From positions 248,001-312,000 of the forward strand of contig NZ_ATYB01000014.1 in assembly GCF_000427465.1 (NCBI RefSeq): a DNA stretch of 64,000 nucleotides. Direction: 5' to 3'. Source of the DNA: Sinorhizobium arboris LMG 14919 (GTDB lineage Bacteria; Pseudomonadota; Alphaproteobacteria; Rhizobiales; Rhizobiaceae). The position numbers and the translations under genes were made by a program. Under the pieces are notes generated by a model. It was not told the origin of the DNA, ran no database searches, and saw only the letters and a list, made by a program, of their open reading frames with translations. This document shows, one piece after another, positions 1 through 9,485 of the stretch (positions are counted from its first letter, which is position 1; the number at the start of each line of letters is the position of its first letter).

Positions 1-35
1 TTGATCTCCCTTGGCGAGCATTACGCCCGTAACCG

Positions 36-127
36 GAGCATTTTTCGCTGAAATCGCGGAAATGCTCTAATCCCTTGTATCGTCAGAGTTCCGGACGGAA
101 ACCGGTTCACACTTCTGAAACTGCTCC
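36..127. repeat. Dispersed rhizobial mosaic repeat (degenerate)
   Basis: This gene-free stretch is bounded by the inverted pair GGAGCA (36-41) and TGCTCC (122-127) and contains the inner pair AGCATTT/AAATGCT. The segment 'cagagttccggacggaaaccg' style wording is typical of short intergenic mosaic elements scattered in Sinorhizobium and Rhizobium genomes. Related copies appear near 42250 and 43045 in this window. Family assignment is from memory of such elements, not from an alignment. Confidence 0.4.
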
Positions 128-138
128 TAATCCTGAAA

Positions 139-1935
139 TCAGAACGCGGCCGCGTCCAGCGCCATCATCGTGTCGGCGCCGGTTTCGATGCGGGCCTTGC
201 GCAGCGCCGTTTCGGGCAGGATGCGCTCCATGAAGAAATTCGCCGTGATCAGCTTGTTCCTGAGGTAGTCCGCACGCCGCGTTTCTCCAGCGGCCAGCTT
301 CTCCTCCGCCGTCTTGGCCATCCTCGCCCACATATAGCCGAGAACGACCAGGCCGAAGAGATGCATGTAATCCGTCGAGCCGGCTCCGGCGTTGTCGGGT
401 TTGGCCATGGCGTTCTGCATGAACCACATCGTCGCGGCTTGCAGGTCGTTCAGCCCCTTCTTCAGGGACTTTGTGTAGCCGGAGAGCTTTTCGTCGTTGC
501 GGTTCTCCTCGCAGAAGTCGCCGATCTCCTTGAACAGCGCCATGACGGCGCGGCCGCCGTTCATCGCCAGCTTGCGGCCGACCAGGTCGAGCGCCTGAAT
601 GCCGTTGGCCCCCTCGTAGATCATGGCGATGCGGGCATCACGTACATACTGGCTCATGCCGTGCTCTTCGATATAGCCATGGCCGCCGAAGACCTGCTGC
701 GCCATCACGGCATGGTCGAAGCCCTTGTCCGTCAGCACGCCCTTGAGGATCGGCGTCATAAGACCGAGGACGTCGTCTGCCGTCTGCCGCTCCTCTTCGC
801 TGTCGGAGCGATGGGCGATGTCCGACTTCAGCGCCGTCCACAGCGTGAAGGCGCGGCCGCCTTCGTTGAACGCCTTGATCGTCATCAGCGTGCGGCGGAT
901 GTCGGGATGGACGATGATCGGATCGGCCTTCTTGTCCGGCGCCTTGGGGCCGGAGAGGGAGCGCCCCTGAATGCGTTCGCGCGCGTAGTTCGCAGCATTC
1001 TGATAGGCGACCTCGGCGATCGCAAGCCCCTGCATGCCGACGGCCAGACGTGCCTCGTTCATCATCACGAACATGGCGCTGAGACCCTTGTTCTCCGTGC
1101 CGATCAGATAGCCGGTCGCCTCGTCATAATTCATGACGCAGGTCGCGTTGCCGTGGATGCCCATCTTGTGTTCGATTGCACCGCAGGAAACGCCGTTGCG
1201 CTCGCCTGGGCCGCCGCTGGCGTCGAGCTTGAATTTCGGCACGATGAAGAGCGAGATGCCCTTGACGCCCTCAGGAGCGCCCTCGATGCGCGCCAGCACC
1301 ATATGGACGATATTCTCGGCCATGTCGTGCTCGCCGGCGGAGATGAAGATCTTCTGGCCGGAGATTCGATAGGAGCCGTCGCCGTTCGGCACGGCCTTCG
1401 TGCGCAGCAGGCCGAGATCGGTGCCGCAATGGGGCTCTGTCAGGTTCATCGTGCCGGTCCAGGTGCCGTCGACCATTTTCGGCAGATAGGCCCGCTTCTG
1501 TTCTTCGGAACCGTGCACCAGGATCGCCGCGATCGCTCCCTGCGTCAGCCCCGGATACATCATCAGCGACATGTTCGCGGCGGACAGGAATTCGCCGACG
1601 GCGGTGTGGAGCGTGTAGGGAAGGCCCTGGCCGCCGAACTCTTCCGGCGCGGCCAGGCCAAGCCAGCCGCCTTCACGATAAAGGTCATAGGCTTGCTTGA
1701 AGCCCTTGGGCACCGTGACGGAGCCGTCCTCGTGGCGCTTGCAGCCCTCCTGGTCGCCGGAAAGATTGATCGGAAAGAGGACCTCTTCCGCAAGTTTGGC
1801 TGCCTCGCCGAGGATCGCGGCCGTCATGTCCGGCGTCGCATCGGCAAAGCCTGGGAGGTTGTGATAGCGCTCGATGCCGAGCACGTCGTTGAGGATGAAC
1901 AGGGTGTCGTCGACTGGAGCCTTGTAGATGGGCAT
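139..1935 (-). CDS. Acyl-CoA dehydrogenase (FadE-like)
   Basis: A 598-residue flavoprotein that should catalyse the first, FAD-dependent step of fatty acyl-CoA beta-oxidation in the cytoplasm. The length, an N-terminal extension starting [10 protein letters not shown], the FAD/substrate motif [13 protein letters not shown], the central [13 protein letters not shown] segment and the C-terminal [16 protein letters not shown] segment are those of the long acyl-CoA dehydrogenase family that carries an extra C-terminal domain. The open frame runs much further upstream, but the ATG at 1935 follows a GAGGAA ribosome site and begins the conserved family N-terminus. In relatives this gene often sits beside fadA/fadB genes, which would lie beyond the left edge. 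A perfect palindrome at 2039-2062 lies in its promoter region. Chain-length specificity cannot be read from sequence. Confidence 0.9.
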   Translation of the reverse strand: MPIYKAPVDDTLFILNDVLGIERYHNLPGFADATPDMTAAILGEAAKLAEEVLFPINLSGDQEGCKRHEDGSVTVPKGFKQAYDLYREGGWLGLAAPEEFGGQGLPYTLHTAVGEFLSAANMSLMMYPGLTQGAIAAILVHGSEEQKRAYLPKMVDGTWTGTMNLTEPHCGTDLGLLRTKAVPNGDGSYRISGQKIFISAGEHDMAENIVHMVLARIEGAPEGVKGISLFIVPKFKLDASGGPGERNGVSCGAIEHKMGIHGNATCVMNYDEATGYLIGTENKGLSAMFVMMNEARLAVGMQGLAIAEVAYQNAANYARERIQGRSLSGPKAPDKKADPIIVHPDIRRTLMTIKAFNEGGRAFTLWTALKSDIAHRSDSEEERQTADDVLGLMTPILKGVLTDKGFDHAVMAQQVFGGHGYIEEHGMSQYVRDARIAMIYEGANGIQALDLVGRKLAMNGGRAVMALFKEIGDFCEENRNDEKLSGYTKSLKKGLNDLQAATMWFMQNAMAKPDNAGAGSTDYMHLFGLVVLGYMWARMAKTAEEKLAAGETRRADYLRNKLITANFFMERILPETALRKARIETGADTMMALDAAAF

Positions 1936-2352
1936 GCTTTTCCTCGCCTTGATGTCCTTTCGGGTACGCCAGACCCGGTTCCCGCTGTGTCGAGCGTGCG
2001 CCGGGAGCGGTGACCGACTTGAAAGAATGCTATAGAACTTTGACGTTTGCGTAAACGTCAAAAAGTCGCAGTGCAATAATTTCGCAAAGCGGCGGGCTTT
2101 GCCGAAATGTCCGACCGCCCGAATGCGCGGGGCGGGTGCGACAATAATCGTTAAAATATCGGATGGGTTAACGGCTTGTTTACCACGTTTAATGAATTGT
2201 GCGCATTGAGATGGCGAAGCTGCAACCGGCCCGGTCCTCGCGTTGTTGCGGCTTTGCCGACATCGGCAGCGCCGCCGAAGTGGAAAGGCCGAATTCGGCG
2301 GCATCGGTGACGGTTGAAGTATCGGGCGAAGAGATACAGGGGCGAAGAGGCA
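1936..2352. other. Divergent control region between acyl-CoA dehydrogenase and podJ
   Basis: No convincing gene lies in these 417 bases. They hold the palindrome at 2039-2062 about 100 bases upstream of the dehydrogenase start, and a cluster of TTAA-type half-sites (TTAA at 2151-2154, TTAAC at 2168-2172, TTTACC at 2179-2184, TTTAAT at 2188-2193) on the podJ side. Everything else looks like ordinary spacer. Confidence 0.6.
2039..2062. promoter_or_regulatory. Perfect 10-bp inverted repeat, likely operator for the acyl-CoA dehydrogenase
   Basis: TTTGACGTTT (2039-2048) and AAACGTCAAA (2053-2062) are exact reverse complements around a 4-base spacer. On the minus strand a TATAGC hexamer follows downstream, so a bound repressor would cover the -35/spacer region of the dehydrogenase promoter. 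ACGT-centred sites of this kind are reported for MerR-type LiuR and TetR-type fatty-acid regulators of proteobacteria. Which protein binds is an inference. Confidence 0.6.
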
Positions 2353-5300
2353 ATGAACGGATCGCGATCCACTTCTCAGCGCATGGGCAGCCCGTCCTAC
2401 GGCGACAGGCCGTCGCTCGATGCCCTGAACCGTACCATCGAAGGGCTCGAGGCGCGCATCGAGGGCCTGATGAGCAGCGTCAGCCGCGAAACGCGGCAGC
2501 CCGAGCGGCAGCGTCCGGCTGCGAGCGATGCGGTTTCCGAAATTATCGAGCGCCAGCGGGCGCTCAATGCGGCGCGCGAACGGTCGCCGCTGCGCGAACG
2601 CGCGACGCCGGGCGATGCCGATCGGCTCGCTCCGAGCCGCCCCGCGGCAGAGGCGCGCTATCATCCTTCCCAACCGGCATCGTCGGCGGCACGCTCTTCG
2701 GCCGCAGCTGAAATCGCCGAGGCGCTGGTCGGCCTCAGGCAGGAACTGAAGCGCGATCTCAATGACGGTCTTTCCCGCGAAATGCTTGCGCTGCGGTCGG
2801 AGATCCGGGGCATCAAGGCCGAGGCCGCGCAGGATCGCCGTTTCGCCGAGGACGTGCGGGACGATATCGAGCGTCTATCGGTCGGTATCAAGGAGCTTGG
2901 CCGCCAGGCTTCGCCCGCCGAGGCCAATGCGCTCAGGATTGAATTCGACGACCTGAGGTCCATGCTCGACGGTCTGGCGCGCGAAGACAGCATGCGCCGC
3001 ATGGAAAACCGCTGGAACGGCGTCGAGGACCGGCTGAATGCCTTCGATCAGAACCGCGACGATGAGCTGGTCGCGCTCGCCTACCGGCTCGACGAGATCA
3101 AGGCGCAGATCAACGCCCTGGACAAGGGCTCCGGCATCGAGGTTCTGGAAGGCAAGCTCGTCGCGGTCGCCCAGGCGATCGAGATGCTCGGGCGCCAGAT
3201 CCAGCCGGACGAGAGGCGTCTGGCCCCGCAATTCGCCGATCTCGATAAGCGGCTCGATGAAATCAGCCGGGCGATCGCCGCCGGCGGCCGCAATTCGGCC
3301 GGCGCCGACGGTTCCTTCGTCGACCGTCTGGAGAGCCGTCTCGGCGATCTTTCCCGGCAGATGGACACCCTCTCCAATCCGGTCGAGTCCGGCCTCGGCG
3401 CGCGGATCGAGGCGCTGGCGGCACGCGTGGAGGATCTCGCCGGCGAGAAGGCGGCGGCCCGCTTGGAAGAGCGCCTCGACCAGCTTTCCGCCATGCTGGA
3501 GCACAACCGGCAAGGCGCGGAGCCGGACCTTGCCGATCACCTTGCCGACATCTCCCGGAAGATCGAGGCCCTCGCGGGCGACAGCATCACCGATGCGTTG
3601 GCCGAGCGGCTCGACGATCTCGCCCAACGTATCGACGGGCTTTCGCCCCATGTCGAACCTGCGGCGGATTCGCGCTTCGACCGCCTGGAGGATCGCCTGG
3701 CGGGCATTGCGCAACGTCTGGAGGAGACGCATGCCGCGCCTTTCGACGACCGGCAGGCCCTTCGCAATCTCGAAGCGCAGATCGGAAATCTCTCCACGCT
3801 GATCAGCCAGACGCACGGTGACACGGCAGGTCTGCCCGCGGAATTCGAGGGCCGCATGACCGCGCTCGAGGATTACCTTGCGACCAGCGACGAATATATT
3901 ATCGAGGCCGCCCGCCAGGCTGCGGAAGCGGTAATGGAGGCGTACACGAGGAATACCGCGCCGCAGATGGCGGCGGGCACCGATATGGCGGCCATTTCGG
4001 CGCTCGCAGAGGATCTGCGCACCCTGGAGGAGCTCAGCCGTTCGAGCGACGAGCGGACCGCGCGCACCTTCGAGGCGCTGCATGAAACGCTTGTCCACAT
4101 CGCGGAGAAACTGGAGCGACTGGAAGAGCGGGAGCCACCGGCTTCTCATGCCCCGATGCCCAAGGCTGCGCCCCTCGAATTCGCTGGGGCCTTGACGAAG
4201 CCGGAGCGCGACGACGTGGAACGCGCGGCGCAGGCGCCAGCGGCTGAAAACGAGACCTCCGTCCATGCGCCGGTGCCGACCGCCGCTGCGGCCAAAACGA
4301 ACGATGCCGCCGCTGCGGCCAAAACGAACGATGCCGCCGAAGTCGCAACGGTCGAGGACGGTGAGATCAGAGTGGAGGCCCGTGCGGCGAAGACGAGCCT
4401 GCTTGCCGGTCTCAGCCGCCGGTTTGCGCCGAAGCAGAACGAAAGCATGCCGATCCAGGCGCGGCAGACGGTCGAGCCCGCCCCGTCGATCGACCCGTCC
4501 GAGATGCTTGCGCTCGAGGACGCCAATCAGCTCCTCGAGCCAGGCTCCGGCGTGCCGGACGTCAAGAAGATCCTCGAACGCGTTCGTGCCGGCCAGATGG
4601 CCCGCGGCGCGCAGGAGGTGGCCGAGGGCGAAAAGGCGGACTTCATCGCGGCCGCTCGGCGCGCGGCGCAGCTGGCCGTGGAGGAGGCCGATACGCTCAA
4701 TCGCGTCAAGGAGAACAAGGCACCCTCGGTCCTCGGCGGTGCGCTCGCCCGTCATCGCCGCCCGATCCTGCTCGCGGTCGGCGCCGTGCTGCTCGCGATC
4801 ATGTCCTATCCACTCGTCAGCACGGTGCTGAAAGGCAAGGAGGCGCCGAGCGCCGCGCCGGTTGCGGCTATCGAGCGCAAGGCAGAGATTGCCCAGCCAA
4901 AGACCGCCGGCGACCGCCTCGTGCAAGCGGCGGCGGCCGCAAAGATCACGGAAGAGCCGAATGTTCCGGCAGTTGCCGACAAGACCGACGCCCGGACGAA
5001 CGTGGCGGAGGAAACGCCGACGCAGCCGGCCGTTGCCGGAGCCGCCAAGGCCGACGCAACCATTGGAGGGGCAGGCGCCGGCCCGGACGTCTTGATGCAG
5101 CCGGCGGAGGCGGAAACGCCTGGACCCGTCTCGACCCTGCGGCCGCCTTCAGAAAGTGCGGTCGAGCCAGCGGCCGTGGAGCCGGCCAGGATGAGCGAGG
5201 TCGTTCTGCCGGAAGGCTTCGGCCCGCCCGCGCTGGTGACCGCGGCCAAGGGCGGCGATCCTCTCGCCTTCTACGAAATCGGTGCCCGCTTCACAGAGGG

Positions 5301-6054
5301 GCGGGGTGTCGAGCAAGATCGGGCGGAAGCCGTCAAGTGGTATCAGCGCGCCGCCGACGCTGGCGTTGTTCCGGCCGAATACCGGCTTGCAAGCCTTTAT
5401 GAGAAGGGTGCGGGCGTTCAGCGCGACGGAGCAAAGGCCAAGGCGCTTTATCTCAAGGCGGCTGCGGCCGGGAATGCCAGTGCGATTCACAACCTCGCTG
5501 TCATGCTCGCCGGTAGCCGGGACGGTGCGCCGGATCTCGCAGAAGCAGCGAAATGGTTCGAGAAGGCCGCCAATTTCGGCGTTCGCGACAGCCAGTTCAA
5601 CCTCGCCGTCCTCTATGCGCGTGGTGACGGTGTGGCCCGCAATCTGGAAGATTCCTACAAATGGTTCGCCATTGCGGCCCGTGACGGTGACAAGGACGCG
5701 GCAGAAAAGCGCGACGAGATCGCCAAGGCGCTGGAGCCCGAGGCGCTGTCGAGTGCCAAGGCAAAAGTCGACGCCTGGAAGCCTCAGCCTCTCGACGCCG
5801 AAGCGAATACGGTGGAGGTCCCGGACGCCTGGATCGGTACGCCGACCAAGACGGCCGCCGTCGACATGACCAGGGCCGTTCGCAACATTCAGGCGATCCT
5901 CAACAACAACGGCTTCGATGCCGGCGCACCGGACGGCCAGGTGGGCAGGAAGACGACTGCCGCCATAAAGGCCTTCCAGAAATCGGTCGGCCAGGAGCCG
6001 ACGGGCGAGATCACCGACGAGCTGGTCCGGGAGCTGCTGAAGCGCAACACCTGA
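2353..6054 (+). CDS. podJ: Polar localisation factor PodJ homologue
   Basis: A 1233-residue bitopic inner-membrane scaffold. The first ~780 residues are a long alpha-helical coiled-coil region rich in LED/LERLD/RIE heptads. One transmembrane helix ([20 protein letters not shown]) lies near residues 800-822. The periplasmic part has at least four Sel1-like TPR repeats ([40 protein letters not shown] and similar, ~960-1110) and a C-terminal peptidoglycan-binding type 1 domain (~1175-1230). This order is that of Caulobacter PodJ and S. meliloti PodJ1, which organise the new cell pole and affect division, motility and surface polysaccharides. Two in-frame ATGs are possible; 2353 is preceded by AAGAGG. 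A perfect 27-base tandem duplication lies inside the linker at 4285-4338. Confidence 0.88.
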   Translation: MNGSRSTSQRMGSPSYGDRPSLDALNRTIEGLEARIEGLMSSVSRETRQPERQRPAASDAVSEIIERQRALNAARERSPLRERATPGDADRLAPSRPAAEARYHPSQPASSAARSSAAAEIAEALVGLRQELKRDLNDGLSREMLALRSEIRGIKAEAAQDRRFAEDVRDDIERLSVGIKELGRQASPAEANALRIEFDDLRSMLDGLAREDSMRRMENRWNGVEDRLNAFDQNRDDELVALAYRLDEIKAQINALDKGSGIEVLEGKLVAVAQAIEMLGRQIQPDERRLAPQFADLDKRLDEISRAIAAGGRNSAGADGSFVDRLESRLGDLSRQMDTLSNPVESGLGARIEALAARVEDLAGEKAAARLEERLDQLSAMLEHNRQGAEPDLADHLADISRKIEALAGDSITDALAERLDDLAQRIDGLSPHVEPAADSRFDRLEDRLAGIAQRLEETHAAPFDDRQALRNLEAQIGNLSTLISQTHGDTAGLPAEFEGRMTALEDYLATSDEYIIEAARQAAEAVMEAYTRNTAPQMAAGTDMAAISALAEDLRTLEELSRSSDERTARTFEALHETLVHIAEKLERLEEREPPASHAPMPKAAPLEFAGALTKPERDDVERAAQAPAAENETSVHAPVPTAAAAKTNDAAAAAKTNDAAEVATVEDGEIRVEARAAKTSLLAGLSRRFAPKQNESMPIQARQTVEPAPSIDPSEMLALEDANQLLEPGSGVPDVKKILERVRAGQMARGAQEVAEGEKADFIAAARRAAQLAVEEADTLNRVKENKAPSVLGGALARHRRPILLAVGAVLLAIMSYPLVSTVLKGKEAPSAAPVAAIERKAEIAQPKTAGDRLVQAAAAAKITEEPNVPAVADKTDARTNVAEETPTQPAVAGAAKADATIGGAGAGPDVLMQPAEAETPGPVSTLRPPSESAVEPAAVEPARMSEVVLPEGFGPPALVTAAKGGDPLAFYEIGARFTEGRGVEQDRAEAVKWYQRAADAGVVPAEYRLASLYEKGAGVQRDGAKAKALYLKAAAAGNASAIHNLAVMLAGSRDGAPDLAEAAKWFEKAANFGVRDSQFNLAVLYARGDGVARNLEDSYKWFAIAARDGDKDAAEKRDEIAKALEPEALSSAKAKVDAWKPQPLDAEANTVEVPDAWIGTPTKTAAVDMTRAVRNIQAILNNNGFDAGAPDGQVGRKTTAAIKAFQKSVGQEPTGEITDELVRELLKRNT
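4285..4338 (+). repeat. Perfect 27-bp tandem duplication inside podJ
   Basis: The unit beginning GCTGCGGCC and ending GATGCCGCC occurs twice with no mismatch (4285-4311, 4312-4338). It encodes two AAAKTNDAA units in the cytoplasmic linker before the transmembrane helix. The reading frame is kept. Confidence 0.95.
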
Positions 6055-6430
6055 CGCGGACGGATGCCTGACGAACGATGCGCGAGGCTGGCCGGCACGC
6101 CGCAACGGTGCTCCGGCACAAACGGGGCGCCATAAAGCCGCAGGCCAGCGGCACCGTGCATGTGCCTGAAAAGGTTGACAGCTCCGGCCCGGGAGCGCAT
6201 GAGGGGGATGTCGTCCGTTTATCCCTCAGGGGCGCGGGCGGTCCACCAATACATCCCCGTCTGTGGTTAATCATGTACCACTTCGAAGGATTGCGCCGTG
6301 CGCCCTCTTCGGACGCGTGGGGCTCGAGAATAATGAAACATTGCACAATTCCTCAATTGTTTGCGGTTAGGAATTGTGGAGGAGCAATTTTCGCCCGCGC
6401 TGCGGGCCGCTGGCATATCGAGGTTCGGCC
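6055..6430. other. Intergenic region with an inverted repeat before the TSUP permease
   Basis: These 376 bases contain no convincing gene. A perfect 9-bp inverted repeat, CACAATTCC (6344-6352) and GGAATTGTG (6370-6378), with a 17-base loop lies 52 bases before the permease GTG. It could be an operator or a leader hairpin. The rest shows nothing I recognise. Confidence 0.45.
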
Positions 6431-7357
6431 GTGACGGTCTATCTGCCCATAGCTGAGTTGTCGGTGAACATCTTCATCATTCTCGGCATGGGCGCGGCCG
6501 TCGGTTTTCTGTCCGGCATGTTCGGCGTGGGCGGCGGGTTTCTGATCACCCCCCTCCTGATCTTCTACAATATTCCGCCCGTTGTGGCGGTGGCGACCGG
6601 TGCCAATCAGGTGGTCGCCTCTTCGATATCCGGGGCGATCGCCCATTTCCGCCGCGGCACCATCGACATCAAACTCGGCACGGTGCTCTTGTGCGGCGGC
6701 CTTGTGGGTGCGACCGTCGGCGTCTGGCTGTTCTCGCTGCTCAGGAGCGTCGGGCAGCTCGATCTGGTGATCTCTCTGCTCTATGTCATTCTTCTGGGTT
6801 CGGTCGGCACGCTGATGCTGTGGGAGAGTATCGGCGCCATGCGCAAGGCGGCGAAGAATCAGCCTCCGCAGCTCAGGCGGCCGGGGCAGCATAACTGGAT
6901 CCACGGCCTCCCGCTGAAGATGCGGTTCAAGAAGTCGAAGATCTATCTGAGTGTCATTCCCGTGGCGACGCTCGGCTTCTCGATCGGCGTTCTGACCTCG
7001 GTTATGGGCGTTGGCGGCGGCTTCATCATGGTGCCCGCCATGATCTACCTGTTGCGCATTCCGACGAGCGTCGTCGTAGGCACGTCGCTGTTCCAGATCG
7101 TTTTCGTTTCCGCCTATACCGTGATCGTCCAGGCATCGACGAACTATACCGTCGATATCGTGCTGGCCTTCGTGCTGATGATCGCCGGCGTCATCGGCGC
7201 GCAATACGGCGTACGCGTCGGCCAGAGGCTGCGCGGCGAGCAGCTCAGGGCGCTGCTGGCGCTGCTCGTTCTCGCCGTCGGCATCCGCCTCGCGGTCGAG
7301 CTCGTCATCCCGCCGAAGGACATCTACTCGGTCGTATCCGCGGGGGTCGGCTTCTGA
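6431..7357 (+). CDS. TSUP-family sulfite/anion permease (TauE/SafE)
   Basis: A 308-residue polytopic inner-membrane protein with about eight hydrophobic segments in two related halves. The repeated glycine-rich motif FGVGGGFLITP (first half) and MGVGGGFIMVPAM (second half) is the signature of the TSUP (DUF81) family, which moves sulfite, sulfoacetate or other sulfur/organic anions. The GTG at 6431 is preferred because GAGG precedes it by seven bases and the hydrophobic N-terminus begins there. It overlaps the next gene by one base (TGATG at 7355-7359), so the two are co-translated. The TIGR02186-type neighbour is a recurrent partner of these permeases. The substrate is unknown. Confidence 0.85.
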   Translation: MTVYLPIAELSVNIFIILGMGAAVGFLSGMFGVGGGFLITPLLIFYNIPPVVAVATGANQVVASSISGAIAHFRRGTIDIKLGTVLLCGGLVGATVGVWLFSLLRSVGQLDLVISLLYVILLGSVGTLMLWESIGAMRKAAKNQPPQLRRPGQHNWIHGLPLKMRFKKSKIYLSVIPVATLGFSIGVLTSVMGVGGGFIMVPAMIYLLRIPTSVVVGTSLFQIVFVSAYTVIVQASTNYTVDIVLAFVLMIAGVIGAQYGVRVGQRLRGEQLRALLALLVLAVGIRLAVELVIPPKDIYSVVSAGVGF

Positions 7358-8160
7358 TGCGCCCGCTCCTCCGTCTCTCGTTCGTCGCCCTGGCTCTCGC
7401 CGCCGCCACCCCAGCCGCAGCGCAGGTTCTGGAGCGCAAGGTCACAGACTTCACCGAGAAGCTCGAGATCGGCATCTCGACGGAGGAAATCGCCATCACC
7501 TCCGATTTCCGCGGCGCCGACCTGACGATCTTCGGCGCCATCGACGGGTTCGATGCCAGCCTCCTGGCGCAGGGCAAGTACAACATCATCGTCGCGCTGG
7601 AAGGCCCGAAGGACAACGCGACGGTGCGGAAAAAGGAACGGGTGTTCGGCATCTGGGTCAATACCCAGTCGATGACTTTCGAGCTCGTGCCCGAGGCCTA
7701 TTCGCTGTCGAGCACCCGTGCCATCGAGACGATCGCGCCGCGGCGCGACATCGCCAATATGGGCATCGGCGTCGACCACATGCGGCTGGTGCCGCTCGGC
7801 TTCGTCGGGGACGGCAGCACGCTCGGCGAGTTCCGCAACGCGTTCCGGACGATTCGCGAGACGAGCGGCGTCTATCAGCGCGATCCGGGAGGTGTGCAGT
7901 TCATCAGTTCCAGCCTGTTCAAGGCCTCGGTGCGGCTGCCGGCCAATGTCCCCAACGGTATTCACGTCGTGCGTGCCTATCTTTTCCGCGACGGTGTCTT
8001 CGTCGCCGCCAAGGCCCTTCCGCTCCGGGTGGTCAAGACCGGCCTGGAGCAGGCGATCACCCGCGCCGCCCACGATCAGCCCGTGATCTACGGCCTGCTG
8101 GCCGTCGCCCTCGCGGTCGTTACCGGCTGGGGTGCCAGCCTGCTCTTCCGCAAGGAGTGA
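7357..8160 (+). CDS. TIGR02186-type membrane-anchored periplasmic protein
   Basis: A 267-residue protein with an N-terminal signal peptide cleaved near TPAAAQ, a predicted beta-rich periplasmic body and one C-terminal transmembrane helix (PVIYGLLAVALAVVTGWGAS) followed by a short cytoplasmic RKE tail. The motifs VERKVTDFTEKLEIGIS-like start, LYRGADLTIFGAIDG-like segment and NGIHVVRAYLFRDG fit the uncharacterised family found next to TSUP permeases in Rhizobiales. It overlaps the permease gene by one base. An accessory role for the permease is inferred from this coupling only; no catalytic motif is visible. Confidence 0.7.
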   Translation: MRPLLRLSFVALALAAATPAAAQVLERKVTDFTEKLEIGISTEEIAITSDFRGADLTIFGAIDGFDASLLAQGKYNIIVALEGPKDNATVRKKERVFGIWVNTQSMTFELVPEAYSLSSTRAIETIAPRRDIANMGIGVDHMRLVPLGFVGDGSTLGEFRNAFRTIRETSGVYQRDPGGVQFISSSLFKASVRLPANVPNGIHVVRAYLFRDGVFVAAKALPLRVVKTGLEQAITRAAHDQPVIYGLLAVALAVVTGWGASLLFRKE

Positions 8161-8270
8161 TCCAGGCAGGACTGCGGACCTGCATTGGCGTTCCCTTTTT
8201 TCATGTGGCGGTTTAAGGAAGCAGGGGACAGGCATCGGCGGCAAACGGTGCGCAAATTTGAGGAAGTCCA

Positions 8271-8507
8271 ATGAAACCGATTTTCGTGCAACTGCAGTGC
8301 GCTCCCGGCAAGACCTATGACGTGGCCGACGAGATTTATCGCAAGGAGATCGTCTCGGAGATGTACTCGACGAGCGGCGACTATGACCTGCTTCTGAAGA
8401 TCTATGTCGAGGAAGGCCAGGACATCGGAAAGTTCATCAACGACAATATCGCCAGCGTTCCGGGCATCTCCCGCTCGCTGACGACGCTGACTTTCAACGC
8501 GTTCTGA
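8271..8507 (+). CDS. Stand-alone Lrp/AsnC ligand-binding (RAM) protein
   Basis: A 78-residue protein made only of the alpha/beta RAM domain that normally forms the C-terminal half of Lrp/AsnC regulators (start MKPIFVQLQCAPGKTYDVAD; YSTSGDYDLLLKIYV; end SLTTLTFNAF). There is no helix-turn-helix. Such proteins form rings of dimers and bind amino acids or modulate full-length Lrp proteins. GAGGAAG precedes the ATG. It is monocistronic here, 110 bases after the previous gene and convergent with pdeM. Confidence 0.8.
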   Translation: MKPIFVQLQCAPGKTYDVADEIYRKEIVSEMYSTSGDYDLLLKIYVEEGQDIGKFINDNIASVPGISRSLTTLTFNAF

Positions 8508-8509
8508 CC

Positions 8510-9232
8510 TTACCCGAGAAGATTGGCGAACCGCACCGAATAGATCCTGTCGCGGCCGAGCATATGAGCGATGAGATGCTGCCGGTCAAAGAGGCCGCTC
8601 ATCGCACGATGTCTGAGATCGAGACCTCCCGTCGTGACACCGAAAGCAGGCATGACGAGACGCTTGCCGTCCGTCGCGAAGCAGGCGCGCCGGACCGATC
8701 TTTCCCGCCGCCTCACGGTCGCGGAGGGATGCAGGTGGCCGGCGATCTCGCCGATCCCGTCCCCTATAGAGGGCTCGTGCCGGAAAACGAGGCCGGCATG
8801 GCGAAGCTCGTCCATGGAGTCGCCGGGCAGCCCGTGTGCGCCGTCGGGATCGTGATTGCCGTTGATCCATGTCCATTCCCGGCCACAGGCCATGGCCGCA
8901 ATCATCTGGCGGAAGGCTTCCGGCATAGCCGCCGATCCCCTCCGGTCGTGGAAATTGTCGCCGAGGCTGATGACCGTTGCAGGATCGTGGCGGGCGACGA
9001 CCGCCTCCAGTATCCGAAGCGTCGCAAACGTATCGTAAGGGGGCAGCATCATGCCGCGCCGGGCAAAGGCTGAGCCTTTTTCGAGATGAAGGTCCGACAC
9101 GACGAGCGTGCCGCTCTCGGGCAGATATAGAGCGCCGAGCGGATCGCAGATCGCGGCGACCCCATTGATGATCGTGCGCGCGTGGAGGGATGCGTTGGCG
9201 GCGGGCGATGTCGCGTGGATGAGCCTATGCAT
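8510..9232 (-). CDS. pdeM: Ligase-associated DNA damage response endonuclease PdeM
   Basis: A 240-residue calcineurin-like metallophosphoesterase. The two-metal motifs are visible in order: VVSDLHLEKG, SLGDNFHDRRG, WINGNHD and EIAGHLHP. This is the PdeM subgroup found in the ligase-associated DNA-repair gene set with an Lhr-like helicase, an exonuclease and an ATP-dependent ligase. The helicase is the next gene upstream on the same strand; the other two members are absent from the window. Start may be the ATG at 9232 or the one at 9238, which adds two residues. The 247-base gap to the helicase is mostly a RIME-like repeat. Confidence 0.82.
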   Translation of the reverse strand: MHRLIHATSPAANASLHARTIINGVAAICDPLGALYLPESGTLVVSDLHLEKGSAFARRGMMLPPYDTFATLRILEAVVARHDPATVISLGDNFHDRRGSAAMPEAFRQMIAAMACGREWTWINGNHDPDGAHGLPGDSMDELRHAGLVFRHEPSIGDGIGEIAGHLHPSATVRRRERSVRRACFATDGKRLVMPAFGVTTGGLDLRHRAMSGLFDRQHLIAHMLGRDRIYSVRFANLLG

Positions 9233-9285
9233 AGTCATTGCGGTGTTCTTGTGTGTGGGCGAAAAAGGGTCCTTTCCTCCGGTTT

Positions 9286-9428
9286 GCCCCTCACCCTAAC
9301 CCTCTCCCCGCACGCGGGGAGAGGGGACGTGCCTCGCGATACACAGGTGAAAACGGTAGCGGCGGCGCTTGCCGCGGGTCCCTTCTCCCCGCCTGCGGGG
9401 AGAAGGTGCCGGCAGGCGGATGAGGGGC
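9286..9428. repeat. RIME-like palindromic intergenic element
   Basis: The element is bounded by GCCCCTCA (9286-9293) and its exact complement TGAGGGGC (9421-9428). It contains two hairpins: CTCTCCCCGC/GCGGGGAGAG (9302-9311, 9314-9323) and a perfect 12-bp stem CCTTCTCCCCGC/GCGGGGAGAAGG (9381-9392, 9395-9406). Two large palindromes inside short terminal inverted repeats are the hallmark of Rhizobium-specific intergenic mosaic elements. It lies between two genes of the same apparent operon. Confidence 0.85.
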
Positions 9429-9485
9429 GCCGCGGAAGGGTTGGGCAGGGCCTTGGGAGGATTTTCGCTCTCTCATAATTCTCTC

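Noticed and set aside
361..2013. 550-codon frame antisense to the acyl-CoA dehydrogenase
   Set aside because: Its translation is low-complexity Arg/His/Ala-rich sequence with no family motif; the opposite strand encodes an intact enzyme. Long antisense frames are expected at this GC content.
2875..4926. 683-codon frame antisense to podJ
   Set aside because: A mirror of the podJ coding pattern with no recognisable domain.
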